Assembly: GCF_900101895.1 (NCBI RefSeq)
Contig: NZ_FMVF01000014.1
Span: 1-32,434, forward strand
Reading direction: 5' to 3'
DNA length: 32,434 nt
Origin: Flavobacterium caeni
GTDB taxonomy: Bacteria > Bacteroidota > Bacteroidia > Flavobacteriales > Flavobacteriaceae
Shown: positions 22,696-31,585 of the stretch, piece after piece
Layout of the letters: every line of letters begins with the position of its first letter
Position numbering within the stretch: position 1 is the stretch's first letter
Notes under the pieces: model-generated
Told to the model about the DNA's origin: nothing
The model's input: the letters and a program-made list of their open reading frames with translations, nothing else
The model's database searches: none
Position numbers and translations under genes: made by a program

Positions 22696-23190
22696 TTATT
22701 TGTTGTCCTTGAGGCGGCCCAACGGAAAGGTTTCAGACATGGCCTTGCCTTCCTGCGTACCCGAAATTTCAGCCACAATGCTGTCCTGGTTGACCAAACG
22801 ATAAGTGATTTTTTTCGGGTAATCGTGCGAAGGGTTTTCAAACACCAACTGGTTCGCCGTCCCGCTCGTCATCTTGAACGCCACCGGCAAGTCGCCGTTT
22901 TGGCCCGGCACCGTCACGTTGTAAAGTAAATCGCCTTTGACTTCAGACAGCACAATGCTTTCGGCGAACAAGGTGTCTTTCCCTTTGATAAAATAGCTCG
23001 CGCCATGGTAGGTGCTGTCGTTGATTTTTTCCCAGTTTTCGCTCAAGTCGCCTTGCGGGGTTTGGTGCCCCCAATTTCCGAGGAACCATTCGGCCTTGTT
23101 GATTTGGTGCGCCGGTTCGTCTTTTTGTTTGCCGCACGAGGCCGCCGCAAGGGCAACCATCAACGCACAGCCGTAAATCGTTTGTTTCAT
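22696..23190 (-). CDS. DUF6265 family lipoprotein
   Basis: The 164-residue product starts MKQTIYGCALMVALAAASCG with a lipobox at ASCG. The mature part opens with the DUF6265 pattern 'WFLGNWGHQTPQGDLSENWE' and continues with STYHGASYFIKGKDTLFAE and FENPSHDYPKKITYRL. The family probably has a lipocalin-like beta barrel; its ligand is unknown. I start at the methionine of the signal peptide; the open frame continues 63 codons upstream, but that part overlaps the end of the AraC gene and is not protein-like. It lies 61 bp after the AraC gene and 20 bp before the VOC gene. Confidence 0.85.
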   Translation of the reverse strand: MKQTIYGCALMVALAAASCGKQKDEPAHQINKAEWFLGNWGHQTPQGDLSENWEKINDSTYHGASYFIKGKDTLFAESIVLSEVKGDLLYNVTVPGQNGDLPVAFKMTSGTANQLVFENPSHDYPKKITYRLVNQDSIVAEISGTQEGKAMSETFPLGRLKDNK

Positions 23191-23251
23191 GTTGTTATTT
23201 TTTGACAAAGAAAAATGCTTTCGCGTCATCGGAATTGTAAAAAAACGACTT

Positions 23252-24064
23252 TTATTCCAAATTGAAAAATTTAACCATCTCGAGGTTCTCGCTAAAATAT
23301 TGTTTTGGATTGAGTCCCGTAAAGTCCTTGAAGTCGCGGATGAAATGCGCCTGGTCGTAAAATCCGCCTTCGTGCGCAACGCTGGTGAACGTGCTGAAAT
23401 CTTTGTCGGCGATCAGCTGCAGCGCCTTGTTGAAACGCACGATACGCGCAAACATTTTTTGGCTCAGGCCAACGGTAGACAGGAATTTCCTTTCCAGATG
23501 CCGCTTGCCGGTGTTGTATTTGTCGGCCAGTTCGTCGATCGTGATCAGGCCATCCGATAGCAAGATGTCGTCTACGCAGGCCGCGATGTCGAGCTGGATT
23601 TTTTTGGATTGGGCGAGCCTCTCGAGCAAAAAACCTTCGAGGGTTGCGATGCGCATTTGGTTGTCGGGCGCCGACAGTATTTGCTGTTCCAGTTGCTGGC
23701 CGCGTGGGCCCCAAATTTCGGACACCGTCATCGAACGGTCGGTGAGCGCGCTGACGTCGAAGTCGATGAAAGGCTGCAAACCGGCGGGCAGGAACCGTGC
23801 GGCGAACAATCCAATTTTTCCCGTCGACTCCAGTTCGATGAACCTTTTGATCTGGCCATGTACGATGTTGCGCGGCTGGACAAAACCCACGCCGTCTTCG
23901 AATTTGCGCATCGGGTCGCCGTGGTTAAAGATCAGTTCGATGCAACCGTCGGGGAACACGCGTTCGCGCTCGTGCGGCACCAGGTCGTTGTCGTTGTGGA
24001 GCGCCCAATGGTACTTGACAAAACGCGCCAATTTTTCCTGCGGTGGATATACTTGATAGTCCAT
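23252..24064 (-). CDS. AraC family transcriptional regulator
   Basis: This 270-residue cytoplasmic protein has an N-terminal ligand- or partner-binding region (starting MDYQVYPPQEKLARFVKYHW, typical of DUF6597-type sensors) and a C-terminal AraC double helix-turn-helix at about 165-265 (TIDELADKYNTGKRHLERKF and the signature VAHEGGFYDQAHFIRDFKDFTGLNPKQY). Its start codon overlaps the stop of the GNAT gene by one base, so the two are translationally linked. Its targets may include its own operon. No ligand can be inferred. Confidence 0.9.
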   Translation of the reverse strand: MDYQVYPPQEKLARFVKYHWALHNDNDLVPHERERVFPDGCIELIFNHGDPMRKFEDGVGFVQPRNIVHGQIKRFIELESTGKIGLFAARFLPAGLQPFIDFDVSALTDRSMTVSEIWGPRGQQLEQQILSAPDNQMRIATLEGFLLERLAQSKKIQLDIAACVDDILLSDGLITIDELADKYNTGKRHLERKFLSTVGLSQKMFARIVRFNKALQLIADKDFSTFTSVAHEGGFYDQAHFIRDFKDFTGLNPKQYFSENLEMVKFFNLE

Positions 24065-24504
24065 CAGCGATTGAGCGGCAGCGTGAATTTTTTGTGCGTA
24101 AACGCAAACCCTTCGCGCTCGTAAAACCGGTGCGCGTGGGTTCGCGAAAGCCGTGAAGTCACTTCGAGTTGCAAGACATTTCGGTTTTTTGCCAGCTCCC
24201 TGACCGCATTGACAAGTTGCTTGCCCACGCCCATACCGCGTACCGAATCGGCAACGATCATCTCCTGTATTTCACCGATGCGGCCGCCGTGGTGCATCAA
24301 ATTTTGGATGTGACAGCCCAGCAATCCTACGGCAACGTTGTCGATGAATGCCAGCAAATAGATGATGTCTGGGTTGGCCAGGTTTCTCAAAAACAACTCG
24401 TGTTGTACGGCTTCGTCCATGATTTCATCTTCGAGCAGGTTGATGAAATCATAGACCGATCTAAAATCGGCGGCCGTGGCCAAACGAATCGTGACGGGTA
24501 TCAT
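24064..24504 (-). CDS. GNAT family N-acetyltransferase
   Basis: This 146-residue enzyme would transfer an acetyl group from acetyl-CoA to an amine. It shows the acetyl-CoA loop VADSVRGMGVGKQLVNA with R89-G-x-G-x-G, and the C-terminal FYEREGFAFTHKKF typical of GNAT proteins. The substrate is unknown. It is the first gene of a four-gene unit (GNAT, AraC, DUF6265, VOC), with the next start codon overlapping its stop. A divergent promoter region separates it from prfA. Confidence 0.9.
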   Translation of the reverse strand: MIPVTIRLATAADFRSVYDFINLLEDEIMDEAVQHELFLRNLANPDIIYLLAFIDNVAVGLLGCHIQNLMHHGGRIGEIQEMIVADSVRGMGVGKQLVNAVRELAKNRNVLQLEVTSRLSRTHAHRFYEREGFAFTHKKFTLPLNR

Positions 24505-24533
24505 GCGGGTGTTTTTAATCCACTCAAAATTAA

Positions 24534-24541
24534 CAAAATTA
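24534..24541 (-). promoter_or_regulatory. Candidate -7 element of the GNAT-AraC-DUF6265-VOC unit
   Basis: Minus-strand TAATTTTG matches TAnnTTTG, 30 bp before the GNAT start. A second identical octamer lies 9 bp closer (24525-24532). No clear -33 TTG is seen for either. Confidence 0.4.
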
Positions 24542-24579
24542 CAGCAACCGTGGTCGTACGGGCATTCAACATTTTTTAC

Positions 24580-24587
24580 TAAATTTG
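24580..24587 (+). promoter_or_regulatory. Candidate -7 element of prfA
   Basis: TAAATTTG matches TAnnTTTG, 19 bp before the start codon. The -33 element is not evident. Confidence 0.45.
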
Positions 24588-24606
24588 CGCTCCAAAATAG
24601 AGCAAC

Positions 24607-25683
24607 ATGTTAGACAGATTGCAGATTGTAAAACAGCGCTTCGACGAAATCTCGGACCTGATCATCCAGCCCGAGGTCATCGCCGACCAAAAGCGTTATG
24701 TGCAACTCAACAAAGAATACAAAGACCTCAAGGCGTTGTCGGAAAAACGCGACGAATTGGTCAACCTGATGGGCAACATCGACGAGGCCAACGAGATCAT
24801 CGCCGACGGCAGCGATGCCGAAATGGTCGAAATGGCGCGTATGCAACTCGACGAAGCCAAGGAAAAACTGCCCGCGCTCGAAGAAGAAATCAAATTCATG
24901 CTGATTCCCAAGGATCCCGAAGATGCCAAGAACGTGATGGTCGAGGTGCGTGCCGGAACCGGTGGCGACGAGGCGTCGATTTTTGCGGGCGATTTGTACC
25001 GCATGTATACCAAATACTGCGAAAACAAGGGCTGGCGTACTTCGGTGGTCGATTTGAGCGAAGGTACTTCGGGCGGTTTCAAGGAAATCATTTTTGAGGT
25101 GACGGGCGAAGACGTCTACGGTACACTCAAGTTCGAAGCAGGCGTACACCGCGTGCAACGCGTACCGCAAACCGAAACGCAGGGACGCATCCACACGTCG
25201 GCGGCCACGGTCATGGTTTTGCCCGAAGCCGAAGAATTCGACGTGCAGATCGACATGAACGACGTGCGCATCGACTTTTTCTGTTCGTCGGGACCGGGCG
25301 GACAATCGGTCAACACCACCAAATCGGCGGTACGGCTTACGCACATCCCAACGGGGCTTGTCGCGCAATGCCAGGACGAAAAATCGCAACACAAGAACAA
25401 AGACAAGGCGCTCACCGTATTGCGTTCGCGCTTGTACGAAATGGAGCTCGCCAAAAAGCAGGAAGAGGACGCCAAAAAGCGTTCGTCGCAGGTTTCGTCG
25501 GGCGACCGTTCGGCCAAGATACGCACCTACAATTATCCGCAGGGCCGCGTGACCGATCACCGCATCGGGCTTACGCTTTACGATTTGGACGGGGTCATGA
25601 ACGGCGGCGTGCAAAAACTCATCGACGAACTGCAGTTGGTGAACAACACCGAAAAGCTCAAGGAAGCCAGCGAGGTGTTCTAA
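24607..25683 (+). CDS. prfA: Peptide chain release factor 1
   Basis: This 358-residue class I release factor ends translation at UAA and UAG in the ribosomal A site. It has the N-terminal coiled-coil-like helices, the domain-2 region [18 protein letters not shown], and the GGQ loop at 231-233 ([20 protein letters not shown]) that triggers peptidyl-tRNA hydrolysis. The stop-codon-reading tripeptide appears as P-Q-T (187-189), a known kind of P-x-T variation for RF1. The length is standard. No prmC follows. A terminator lies 17 bp after the stop and the gene appears to stand alone. Confidence 0.96.
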   Translation: MLDRLQIVKQRFDEISDLIIQPEVIADQKRYVQLNKEYKDLKALSEKRDELVNLMGNIDEANEIIADGSDAEMVEMARMQLDEAKEKLPALEEEIKFMLIPKDPEDAKNVMVEVRAGTGGDEASIFAGDLYRMYTKYCENKGWRTSVVDLSEGTSGGFKEIIFEVTGEDVYGTLKFEAGVHRVQRVPQTETQGRIHTSAATVMVLPEAEEFDVQIDMNDVRIDFFCSSGPGGQSVNTTKSAVRLTHIPTGLVAQCQDEKSQHKNKDKALTVLRSRLYEMELAKKQEEDAKKRSSQVSSGDRSAKIRTYNYPQGRVTDHRIGLTLYDLDGVMNGGVQKLIDELQLVNNTEKLKEASEVF

Positions 25684-25697
25684 AAATACAAATCCAA

Positions 25698-25724
25698 AAG
25701 GCCGCAGATTGCGGCTTTTTTTTT
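25698..25724 (+). terminator. Terminator after prfA
   Basis: GCCGCA (25701-25706) pairs with TGCGGC (25710-25715) around GAT, followed by a run of nine T. Confidence 0.88.
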
Positions 25725-25815
25725 GTTTTTGCGGATTTACGATAGTCGTACATTCGAACCTAAATTTTGCTATTTTTAGGACAGTAGAAAGTCAACTATT
25801 CCCATTCCAAAAGCC

Positions 25816-27399
25816 ATGCACGCCACTTTACCTTTTTTATTTGCAGTAGTCATCCTGATCGTCTTGGTGCAAATGGTCGCCAAGAAAATCCATGTCGCCT
25901 ATCCGATCCTCGTGGTCTTGGCGGGTCTGCTCGTGAGTTTGATTCCCGGAGCGCCCAAACTGACACTCGATCCGGATTGGGTGTTTTTCATATTCCTGCC
26001 GCCATTGTTGTTCGAAGCCGCGTGGTCGATTTCGTTCAAAGGATTGGTGCGGTGGTACCGCATCATCGGCAGTTTTTCGTTTCTCGTGGTGTTCTTCACA
26101 TCGCTGTCGGTGGCTTTTTTCGCGAACTACTTCATCCCCGGTTTTTCATTGGCGCTCGGCTTTTTGTTGGGAGGGATCGTGTCGCCGCCCGATGCCGTCA
26201 GCGCCGGGGCCATCATGAAATTCGTGAAAATCCCGAAAAGTACGGCCACAATTCTAGAAGGCGAAAGCCTGTTCAACGATGCTTCGTCGTTGATTATTTT
26301 CAGGTTTGCGATGATTGCCGTGGCCACGGGCCAATTCATCTGGAGCGATGCGCTGCTGAGTTTTGGCTGGATGGTTTTTGGCGGCGCGGGCATAGGTCTG
26401 GCGTTGGGTTGGCTGTTCGTGCTCGCACTCAAAAGACTACCCACCGATGTGCCGTCGGGCATCGTCTTTACGCTTTTGGAACCTTTTGTGCTGTATTGGG
26501 TGGCCGAACAATTGCACAGCTCGGGCGTGATGGCGGTGGTGACGGGCGGGTTGTTTTTGGCCAACCGTCGTTTTAGTGTTATGGGGAGCGAAGCCCGGAT
26601 CAAAGGGGTTAGCGTATGGGAGAGTTTTGTATTTATCCTCAACGGGCTGGTCTTTTTTGTGATTGGATTCGATTTGACCGAAGTGGTCGACGGACTGCAA
26701 AAAGCGGGAATTCCATTGCAAGATGGCATCTATTATGGCGTAATGGTCACGGCGTTCATTATTTTTATCCGTATCGTGGCATCATACATCGCGTTGTTCT
26801 CGACGCTCATTTTCAGGCGAAGCATCGTATCGCCCGATTTCAGTTTCAGGAAAAACTGGAAAACGCCCATCGTATTGGGATGGACCGGGATGCGCGGCGT
26901 GGTTTCGCTGGCCGCGGCCTGTTCGATTCCACTTTACCTCAAAGACGGCACGCCGTTTCCGCAACGCGAAATGATCTTGTTCATCAGTTTTGTGGTCATC
27001 ATCCTGACGTTGTTTATCCAGGGACTTACGTTGCCCATCCTCCTCAAAAAAATACGACTCACGGGACTCACGCCGTCGCATACGAACAAACACGAGGCCG
27101 AACGAGAACTGCGAAGTGAACTCTGGCGTTTTTCGATTGTCGAGATGAACGCGAAATACGAAGCGCATGCCCAAAAGAACTTGTTTTTGGCGACCACGCT
27201 GGCCAAATGGCAACAAAAGCTCGAGGCCACCGAAGACGATTTGTTCAATGCCGAAATCAGGACGATATACATCGATTTGCTCGAGGCCCAACGGCAATTC
27301 TTGATCGAAAAGAACAAAGACCCCAAGGTAGACGAGGAGTTCATCCACAAAGAAATTGCGCTGATCGATTTCGAAGAGGAGCGCGTGAAGATGCATTGA
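25816..27399 (+). CDS. Na+/H+ antiporter, CPA1 family
   Basis: This 527-residue inner-membrane protein would exchange cytoplasmic Na+ for protons. About twelve hydrophobic helices fill residues 5-410. Characteristic motifs are FLPPLLFEAAW (60-70), GGIVSPPDAVSAGAIMK (119-135, the ion-binding region), and EGESLFNDASSLI (148-160), all typical of bacterial NhaP-type proteins. The C-terminal 110 or so residues are charged and presumably cytosolic. A short TATTTTTA -7-like site lies upstream, but the promoter is not clear. It stands between prfA and pyrF without operon-like spacing. Confidence 0.92.
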   Translation: MHATLPFLFAVVILIVLVQMVAKKIHVAYPILVVLAGLLVSLIPGAPKLTLDPDWVFFIFLPPLLFEAAWSISFKGLVRWYRIIGSFSFLVVFFTSLSVAFFANYFIPGFSLALGFLLGGIVSPPDAVSAGAIMKFVKIPKSTATILEGESLFNDASSLIIFRFAMIAVATGQFIWSDALLSFGWMVFGGAGIGLALGWLFVLALKRLPTDVPSGIVFTLLEPFVLYWVAEQLHSSGVMAVVTGGLFLANRRFSVMGSEARIKGVSVWESFVFILNGLVFFVIGFDLTEVVDGLQKAGIPLQDGIYYGVMVTAFIIFIRIVASYIALFSTLIFRRSIVSPDFSFRKNWKTPIVLGWTGMRGVVSLAAACSIPLYLKDGTPFPQREMILFISFVVIILTLFIQGLTLPILLKKIRLTGLTPSHTNKHEAERELRSELWRFSIVEMNAKYEAHAQKNLFLATTLAKWQQKLEATEDDLFNAEIRTIYIDLLEAQRQFLIEKNKDPKVDEEFIHKEIALIDFEEERVKMH

Positions 27400-27482
27400 T
27401 GGATCGCGGTTTTTGAACCCTTTGAGGGCAACCCTCGGGCAAAAAAGATGCGTCGGCAATAGGGGATTAGGGCGCAAAGCCG

Positions 27483-27490
27483 TACCTTTG
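27483..27490 (+). promoter_or_regulatory. -7 element of pyrF, only 4 bp before the start codon
   Basis: TACCTTTG matches TAnnTTTG exactly. Because the start codon begins at 27495, transcription would start at or within a few bases of the ATG, giving a leaderless or near-leaderless mRNA. Confidence 0.55.
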
Positions 27491-27494
27491 CCGC

Positions 27495-28313
27495 ATGACT
27501 ACAGCACAACTCATTTCGCAAATCAAACAAAAAAAATCATTCCTTTGTGTCGGGCTCGACGTCGATCTCGACAAGATCCCCGCGCATTTGTCCAACGCCG
27601 AATTCCCGATTTTCGAGTTCAACAAAGCCATCATCGACGCCACGCATGACCTGGCCGTGGCCTACAAACCCAACACCGCGTTCTACGAAGCGCAGGGGCT
27701 CAAGGGTTGGCAGTCGCTGCAAAAAACCATCGCCTACATCAACGAGAATTACCCCGAAATTTTTACGATAGCCGATGCCAAGCGTGGCGATATAGGGAAC
27801 ACCTCGCGCATGTACGCCAAGGCGTTTCTCGAAGATTTGAATTTCGATTCGGTGACCGTGGCGCCCTACATGGGCAAGGATTCGGTGGAGCCGTTTCTGG
27901 CGTTCGAAGACAAACACACGATTTTGCTCGCGCTGACCTCGAACGAAGGCGCGTTTGATTTCCAAACGAAAGATGCCGATGGGATCGAGTTGTACAAACA
28001 GGTGATCGAGACCTCGAAAACCTGGACCAACGCGCAAAACCTGATGTATGTGGTAGGGGCCACCAAGGCCGAGTATTTTGCCGAAATCCGCAAAAGACTA
28101 CCCGATAGTTTCTTTCTCGTGCCGGGCATCGGCGCGCAAGGCGGCAGCCTGGCCGAGGTGTGCAAGCATGGGATGAACAAGAACGTTGGGTTGCTCGTGG
28201 CTTCGTCACGTGCGATCATCTATGCGGGCAACGACGTCGATTTTGCCGAAAAAGCCCGTGTCGAAGCGCTCAAAGTGCAACAAGAAATGGCGCAGATTTT
28301 ACTCGACCGGTAG
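27495..28313 (+). CDS. pyrF: Orotidine 5'-phosphate decarboxylase (type 2)
   Basis: This 272-residue enzyme converts OMP to UMP, the last step of de novo pyrimidine synthesis. It shows [14 protein letters not shown] at 16-29, [13 protein letters not shown] at 56-68, and the catalytic [11 protein letters not shown] at 94-104, with K96 as the key lysine. The C-terminal part carries the phosphate-binding VPGIGAQGG. The length (about 270) fits the longer bacterial type rather than the short one. Its last 15 bases overlap the end of the convergent lipase gene. No other pyr gene is nearby. Confidence 0.95.
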   Translation: MTTAQLISQIKQKKSFLCVGLDVDLDKIPAHLSNAEFPIFEFNKAIIDATHDLAVAYKPNTAFYEAQGLKGWQSLQKTIAYINENYPEIFTIADAKRGDIGNTSRMYAKAFLEDLNFDSVTVAPYMGKDSVEPFLAFEDKHTILLALTSNEGAFDFQTKDADGIELYKQVIETSKTWTNAQNLMYVVGATKAEYFAEIRKRLPDSFFLVPGIGAQGGSLAEVCKHGMNKNVGLLVASSRAIIYAGNDVDFAEKARVEALKVQQEMAQILLDR

Positions 28314-29393
28314 TTTGTCCAACAAATAAAGATAGGCCAACAGGCTGTGGTGCTGGAAAAGCTTTGATTTGTCGTCGGGGAATTTCTGGTAATAGGCCTC
28401 GTCTGGGTTGAGCACGATCATGTTCCCGCAACGCATGTAGTTGTTCGAGTCGTAGAATTCCTCGGGACTTTTGTAGCCCGGGACATTTTTTTCGACCACG
28501 CGCGACGCAATTTTCCCCAGGTACAGTTGGTATTTCTTGAGCGCCCTTTTGTTGGGACGCGTCAGCTGGCCGTGCATGAACGTCATGAGTTTGTTTTGCG
28601 GGAACGGCAGTTTGCGCAGTTGTTTTTTGGCTTCGGTAAACGGATTGACGTTGTTGAAATCCCCGACTACCTGAATTGTCACGGGAACTTCGGGCACCCA
28701 ATCGGCGGCGTTGACCACGCTGTAGGACCAGCCCATTTGCGTCGAGGCTTCGTAATCGTACGCAAAATAAAGATTGCCCGGCTTGGGTGCGGCGCTGCAA
28801 TACGTTTTCCAAACGATGTCCTTTGGGAGCACACCCGTTTTTTGATAGTGTTTGAGTTGCGCGGTGATCAGGTAGGCGAGTGCGGCGCCCTGGCTGTGTC
28901 CAAAAATCATGAATGCGCGGAATCCTTTTTCGTATTGTTCCCTGACCTTGGGCAAAATATCGGTGAGCAGGTAGGCACTCGACAACGCCCAGCCCACATG
29001 CACCGCCGCGCGCGGATTGTTTGCGAAATGATAGTCGAATTTGAGCGTGTCGTTGAGTTGCAGTTGCCCCACGGCCGGGATCATCGCCGCATAAAAGTTG
29101 GCCATCCAACTGACCTTGCTGTTGGCCGTCCCGCGCAGGCAAATCACCGCATGGGTGTGGTTTTCGTACAATTCCCATTGGTTCTCCATGCCAATCACCT
29201 TGGAGCGGTAAATGGTGCGGTAGGCGGTACTTTCGGGGATGCCTTTGTAAATTGTACTGTCGCCCCAACACGAGAACGCGCGCAACAGTTGCTTGTATTC
29301 CTCTTTGTCAAAGCCCGCGCGTAGCGGTTTGGTCGCCTGGCCCCATGCCGTACAGGCTATCGCGAGCAGGACAACACCCAAAAACGTCTTCAT
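28299..29393 (-). CDS. Secreted lipase (class 3, alpha/beta hydrolase)
   Basis: This 364-residue protein has a signal peptide ([19 protein letters not shown]) and a lipase class 3 domain. RGT (87-89) is the oxyanion-type loop, GHSQG (165-169) holds the nucleophile S167, and D231 in [10 protein letters not shown] fits the usual acid. H348/H349 near the C terminus are candidates for the catalytic histidine. It probably hydrolyses acyl esters in the periplasm or outside; no T9SS sorting domain is present. Its last 15 bases overlap the end of pyrF on the opposite strand. Confidence 0.85.
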   Translation of the reverse strand: MKTFLGVVLLAIACTAWGQATKPLRAGFDKEEYKQLLRAFSCWGDSTIYKGIPESTAYRTIYRSKVIGMENQWELYENHTHAVICLRGTANSKVSWMANFYAAMIPAVGQLQLNDTLKFDYHFANNPRAAVHVGWALSSAYLLTDILPKVREQYEKGFRAFMIFGHSQGAALAYLITAQLKHYQKTGVLPKDIVWKTYCSAAPKPGNLYFAYDYEASTQMGWSYSVVNAADWVPEVPVTIQVVGDFNNVNPFTEAKKQLRKLPFPQNKLMTFMHGQLTRPNKRALKKYQLYLGKIASRVVEKNVPGYKSPEEFYDSNNYMRCGNMIVLNPDEAYYQKFPDDKSKLFQHHSLLAYLYLLDKLPVE

Positions 29394-29491
29394 TGCAGAG
29401 AATTTTCGAATAAAATTAACGCAATGATCTGGCTTGGCCCTTACAGCATTTTAACAAATAGATTACAGGTATTGCACCCCACGGTTAAGGT

Positions 29492-30496
29492 TCAGTGTTT
29501 TACCCTGTCGAGTGCGATGTTTTTCGAATGGTGGATGTCGCCGTTGTCGTCTACGATGATGCCGCTCACGCCGGGATGCTGTGCGAGCAGTTCAAGCCCG
29601 CGCGAGACGCCCAAAACCACGATAGACGTCGAAAGCCCGTTGGCGAGTTCGGCGCTGTCGGCAAATACCGTGATGCTCGAAACCCCCGAAGCGGGATAGC
29701 CCGTGCGCGGGTCGATGATGTGCGCATACCGTTTCCCGTCGAGGACCACGAATTTTTCGTACGTGCCCGAGGTGACAACCGCGCCATCTTCGAGCGGGAA
29801 CACGGCAAAAACCTTGGTCTTGTCCAGCGGATTCGTGATGCCCACCGTCCAAGGCGTACCGTCGGGTTGGGTCCCCCAGGCGTTCATGTCGCCCGATGCA
29901 TTGACGATGCCCGCCTTGATACCTTTGCTTTGCAGCAATGCTTTGGTCTTGTCGGCGGCGTAGCCTTTTCCGGTGGCGCCGAATCCGATTTTCATGCCTT
30001 TTTTCTTGAGAAAAATCGTCTGCGCGACCGAATCGAGCACGATGTTTTGATAGCCGATCCTGCGCACCGAACGCCGTACCGCGCGCTTGGAGGGCGTTTT
30101 GGTCATGCTGCCATCAAATTTCCAAACCTTGTCGATGGCCGCAAAACTGATGTCGAACGCGCCGTTTGTCATGGTAGAAAAAGCGATCGCGCGCCGTGTC
30201 AAATCAAACAGCTCGCGATCGACCTTTACGGGTTTGATACCTGCGTTTCGGTTGACCTCGGACACTTGCGTCGCGGGAATCCATTCGGAAATCAAATGCT
30301 CGATGCGCGTGATTTCGGCCACGGCGGTGTCGATGTAGGCCTGCGCATCGGCTTCGTTTTTGGCCGACACCGTCAAATCGAACCGCGACCCCATCAACGT
30401 CACCACCCTGGTCTGTACAGTTTGCGCCAGGGTAAGCAGCGGCATCAGACAACAAAGCCCAACGAAAAGGCATGGGAGCACAATTGTTTTTTTCAT
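29492..30496 (-). CDS. apbE: FAD:protein FMN transferase (ApbE)
   Basis: This 334-residue exported enzyme would attach FMN from FAD to a threonine of target proteins such as NqrB/NqrC-type or RnfG/RnfD-type subunits. It has a signal peptide (ending LLTLAQ), then MGSRFDLTV, DISFAAIDKVWKFDG, GFGATGKGYAADKTKALL, the NASGDMNAWG segment and HIIDPRTGYPASGVSSITVF, all characteristic of the family. I start at MKKTIVLP; the open frame extends 17 codons further, but those are not signal-like. It is divergent from the BtuF-like gene. A TAACTTTG element lies 5 bp before its start. No flavinylation target is in the window. Confidence 0.92.
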   Translation of the reverse strand: MKKTIVLPCLFVGLCCLMPLLTLAQTVQTRVVTLMGSRFDLTVSAKNEADAQAYIDTAVAEITRIEHLISEWIPATQVSEVNRNAGIKPVKVDRELFDLTRRAIAFSTMTNGAFDISFAAIDKVWKFDGSMTKTPSKRAVRRSVRRIGYQNIVLDSVAQTIFLKKKGMKIGFGATGKGYAADKTKALLQSKGIKAGIVNASGDMNAWGTQPDGTPWTVGITNPLDKTKVFAVFPLEDGAVVTSGTYEKFVVLDGKRYAHIIDPRTGYPASGVSSITVFADSAELANGLSTSIVVLGVSRGLELLAQHPGVSGIIVDDNGDIHHSKNIALDRVKH

Positions 30497-30501
30497 GGCG
30501 T

Positions 30502-30509
30502 CAAAGTTA
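30502..30509 (-). promoter_or_regulatory. Candidate -7 element of apbE, 5 bp before the start codon
   Basis: Minus-strand TAACTTTG matches TAnnTTTG exactly. As with pyrF, this position implies a leaderless or very short-leader transcript. No clear -33 TTG is seen. Confidence 0.45.
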
Positions 30510-30577
30510 AAACATCGGGCCCAAAAAAGTGTGGTTTTGGCCGGCAATCGCTAACTTCGCATACCACAAATAGGCAC

Positions 30578-31363
30578 ATGCAAGACCAAATAGGAAAACA
30601 TTTCGAATTCACTTCGCCGCCGCGGCGCATCGTATCGCTTGTGCCGTCGCAAACCGAGTTGCTGTGCGATCTGGGTCTGGAGGAACAATTGGTGGGCATC
30701 ACCAAGTTTTGCGTGCATCCGTACCACCTCAAATCGGTCAAGACCATCGTGGGCGGGACCAAAAAGGTACGTCTCGAGAAAATTGCGGCGCTCGAGCCCG
30801 ACATCATCGTCTGCAACAAAGAAGAGAATACGCTCGAAATGGTCGAAGCATTGCGCAAAATTGGTCCGGTATGGGTCACCGACGTGCGAACACTGGACGA
30901 CAATCTCCGTATGATCGCCGATTTCGGGCAACTGTTCAACCGCCGTACCGAGGCGCAAAAATGGACCGACAAGATTACATTCGGCTACCAGGATTTTAAA
31001 CACTACATAGCAGGAAAGCCATTGCGCAAAGTCGCCTATTTTATTTGGAAAAATCCTTGGATGGTGGCAGGCGAGGACAATTTCATCAACGAGATGTTGA
31101 CGCTCAATCGCTTCGAAAATATTTATGCCAAAGGGCGCTACCCAGAAATCGAACTCCGCAAAATGCGTCTGGAAGGCGATCCCGATGTGGTTTTGTTGTC
31201 GTCTGAACCCTATCCGTTTAAAGAAGAAGACGCGTTCGAGATCGGTCGTTTTACGCACCACGCCAAGACCGTTTTTGTCGACGGCGAAATGTTTTCATGG
31301 TACGGAAGCCGCGTGCACAAAGCCTTCGCGTACTTCAAGCAACTGCACGATAGGCTGGGGTAG
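30578..31363 (+). CDS. BtuF-like helical-backbone metal receptor protein
   Basis: This 261-residue protein matches the periplasmic binding fold of cobalamin or iron-complex receptors: RIVSLVPSQTELLCDLGLEEQLVGITKFCVHP, then VGGTKKVRLEKIAALEPDIIVCNKEEN, and the C-terminal EDNFINEML and WYGSRVHKAFAYF segments. The start codon I chose gives no signal peptide, so the protein appears cytoplasmic, unlike classical BtuF. The long in-frame extension upstream is antisense to apbE and not real. No permease or ATPase is adjacent. The binding partner is therefore unknown. Confidence 0.85.
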   Translation: MQDQIGKHFEFTSPPRRIVSLVPSQTELLCDLGLEEQLVGITKFCVHPYHLKSVKTIVGGTKKVRLEKIAALEPDIIVCNKEENTLEMVEALRKIGPVWVTDVRTLDDNLRMIADFGQLFNRRTEAQKWTDKITFGYQDFKHYIAGKPLRKVAYFIWKNPWMVAGEDNFINEMLTLNRFENIYAKGRYPEIELRKMRLEGDPDVVLLSSEPYPFKEEDAFEIGRFTHHAKTVFVDGEMFSWYGSRVHKAFAYFKQLHDRLG

Positions 31364-31375
31364 CGCACAAAAAAA

Positions 31376-31408
31376 CCGACGATTTTTTCAAACCGTCGGC
31401 ATCTTTTT
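31376..31408. terminator. Bidirectional terminator between BtuF-like and DUF4197 genes
   Basis: CCGACG (31376-31381) pairs with CGTCGG (31394-31399), with T-rich stretches on both outer sides (CATCTTTTT on plus, seven T on minus). It sits 12 bp past the plus-strand stop. Confidence 0.7.
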
Positions 31409-31510
31409 AACTAACTCTAAACCAAATAATAAAACCCTTTATTACATTACAAAGATGCGACAAAAATCGGGGTGAAAGTGTTAAGGATTAGTTATTTAAA
31501 GTTAAATTAA

Positions 31511-31560
31511 AGTTGTAAAGTCGTAAAGTCAAATGTCGAACGCAGAATAACCAAATAACC
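31511..31560. repeat. Composite short repeat, copy 1 (3' side of DUF4197 gene)
   Basis: The sequence runs AAGTTGTAAAGTCGTAAAGT, then GTCGAACGCAGAATAACC and AAATAACC. The same order of blocks appears in the same orientation at 32379-32434, so the DUF4197 gene lies between two direct copies. Confidence 0.65.
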
Positions 31561-31585
31561 GAATCAACGATTAACCGATAAAACG

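Noticed and set aside
24610..25614. 334-codon open frame antisense to prfA
   Set aside because: Opposite a highly conserved gene; no recognisable domain.
29495..30577. In-frame extension of 361 codons before the BtuF-like protein
   Set aside because: It is antisense to apbE; homology begins only at the methionine at 30578.
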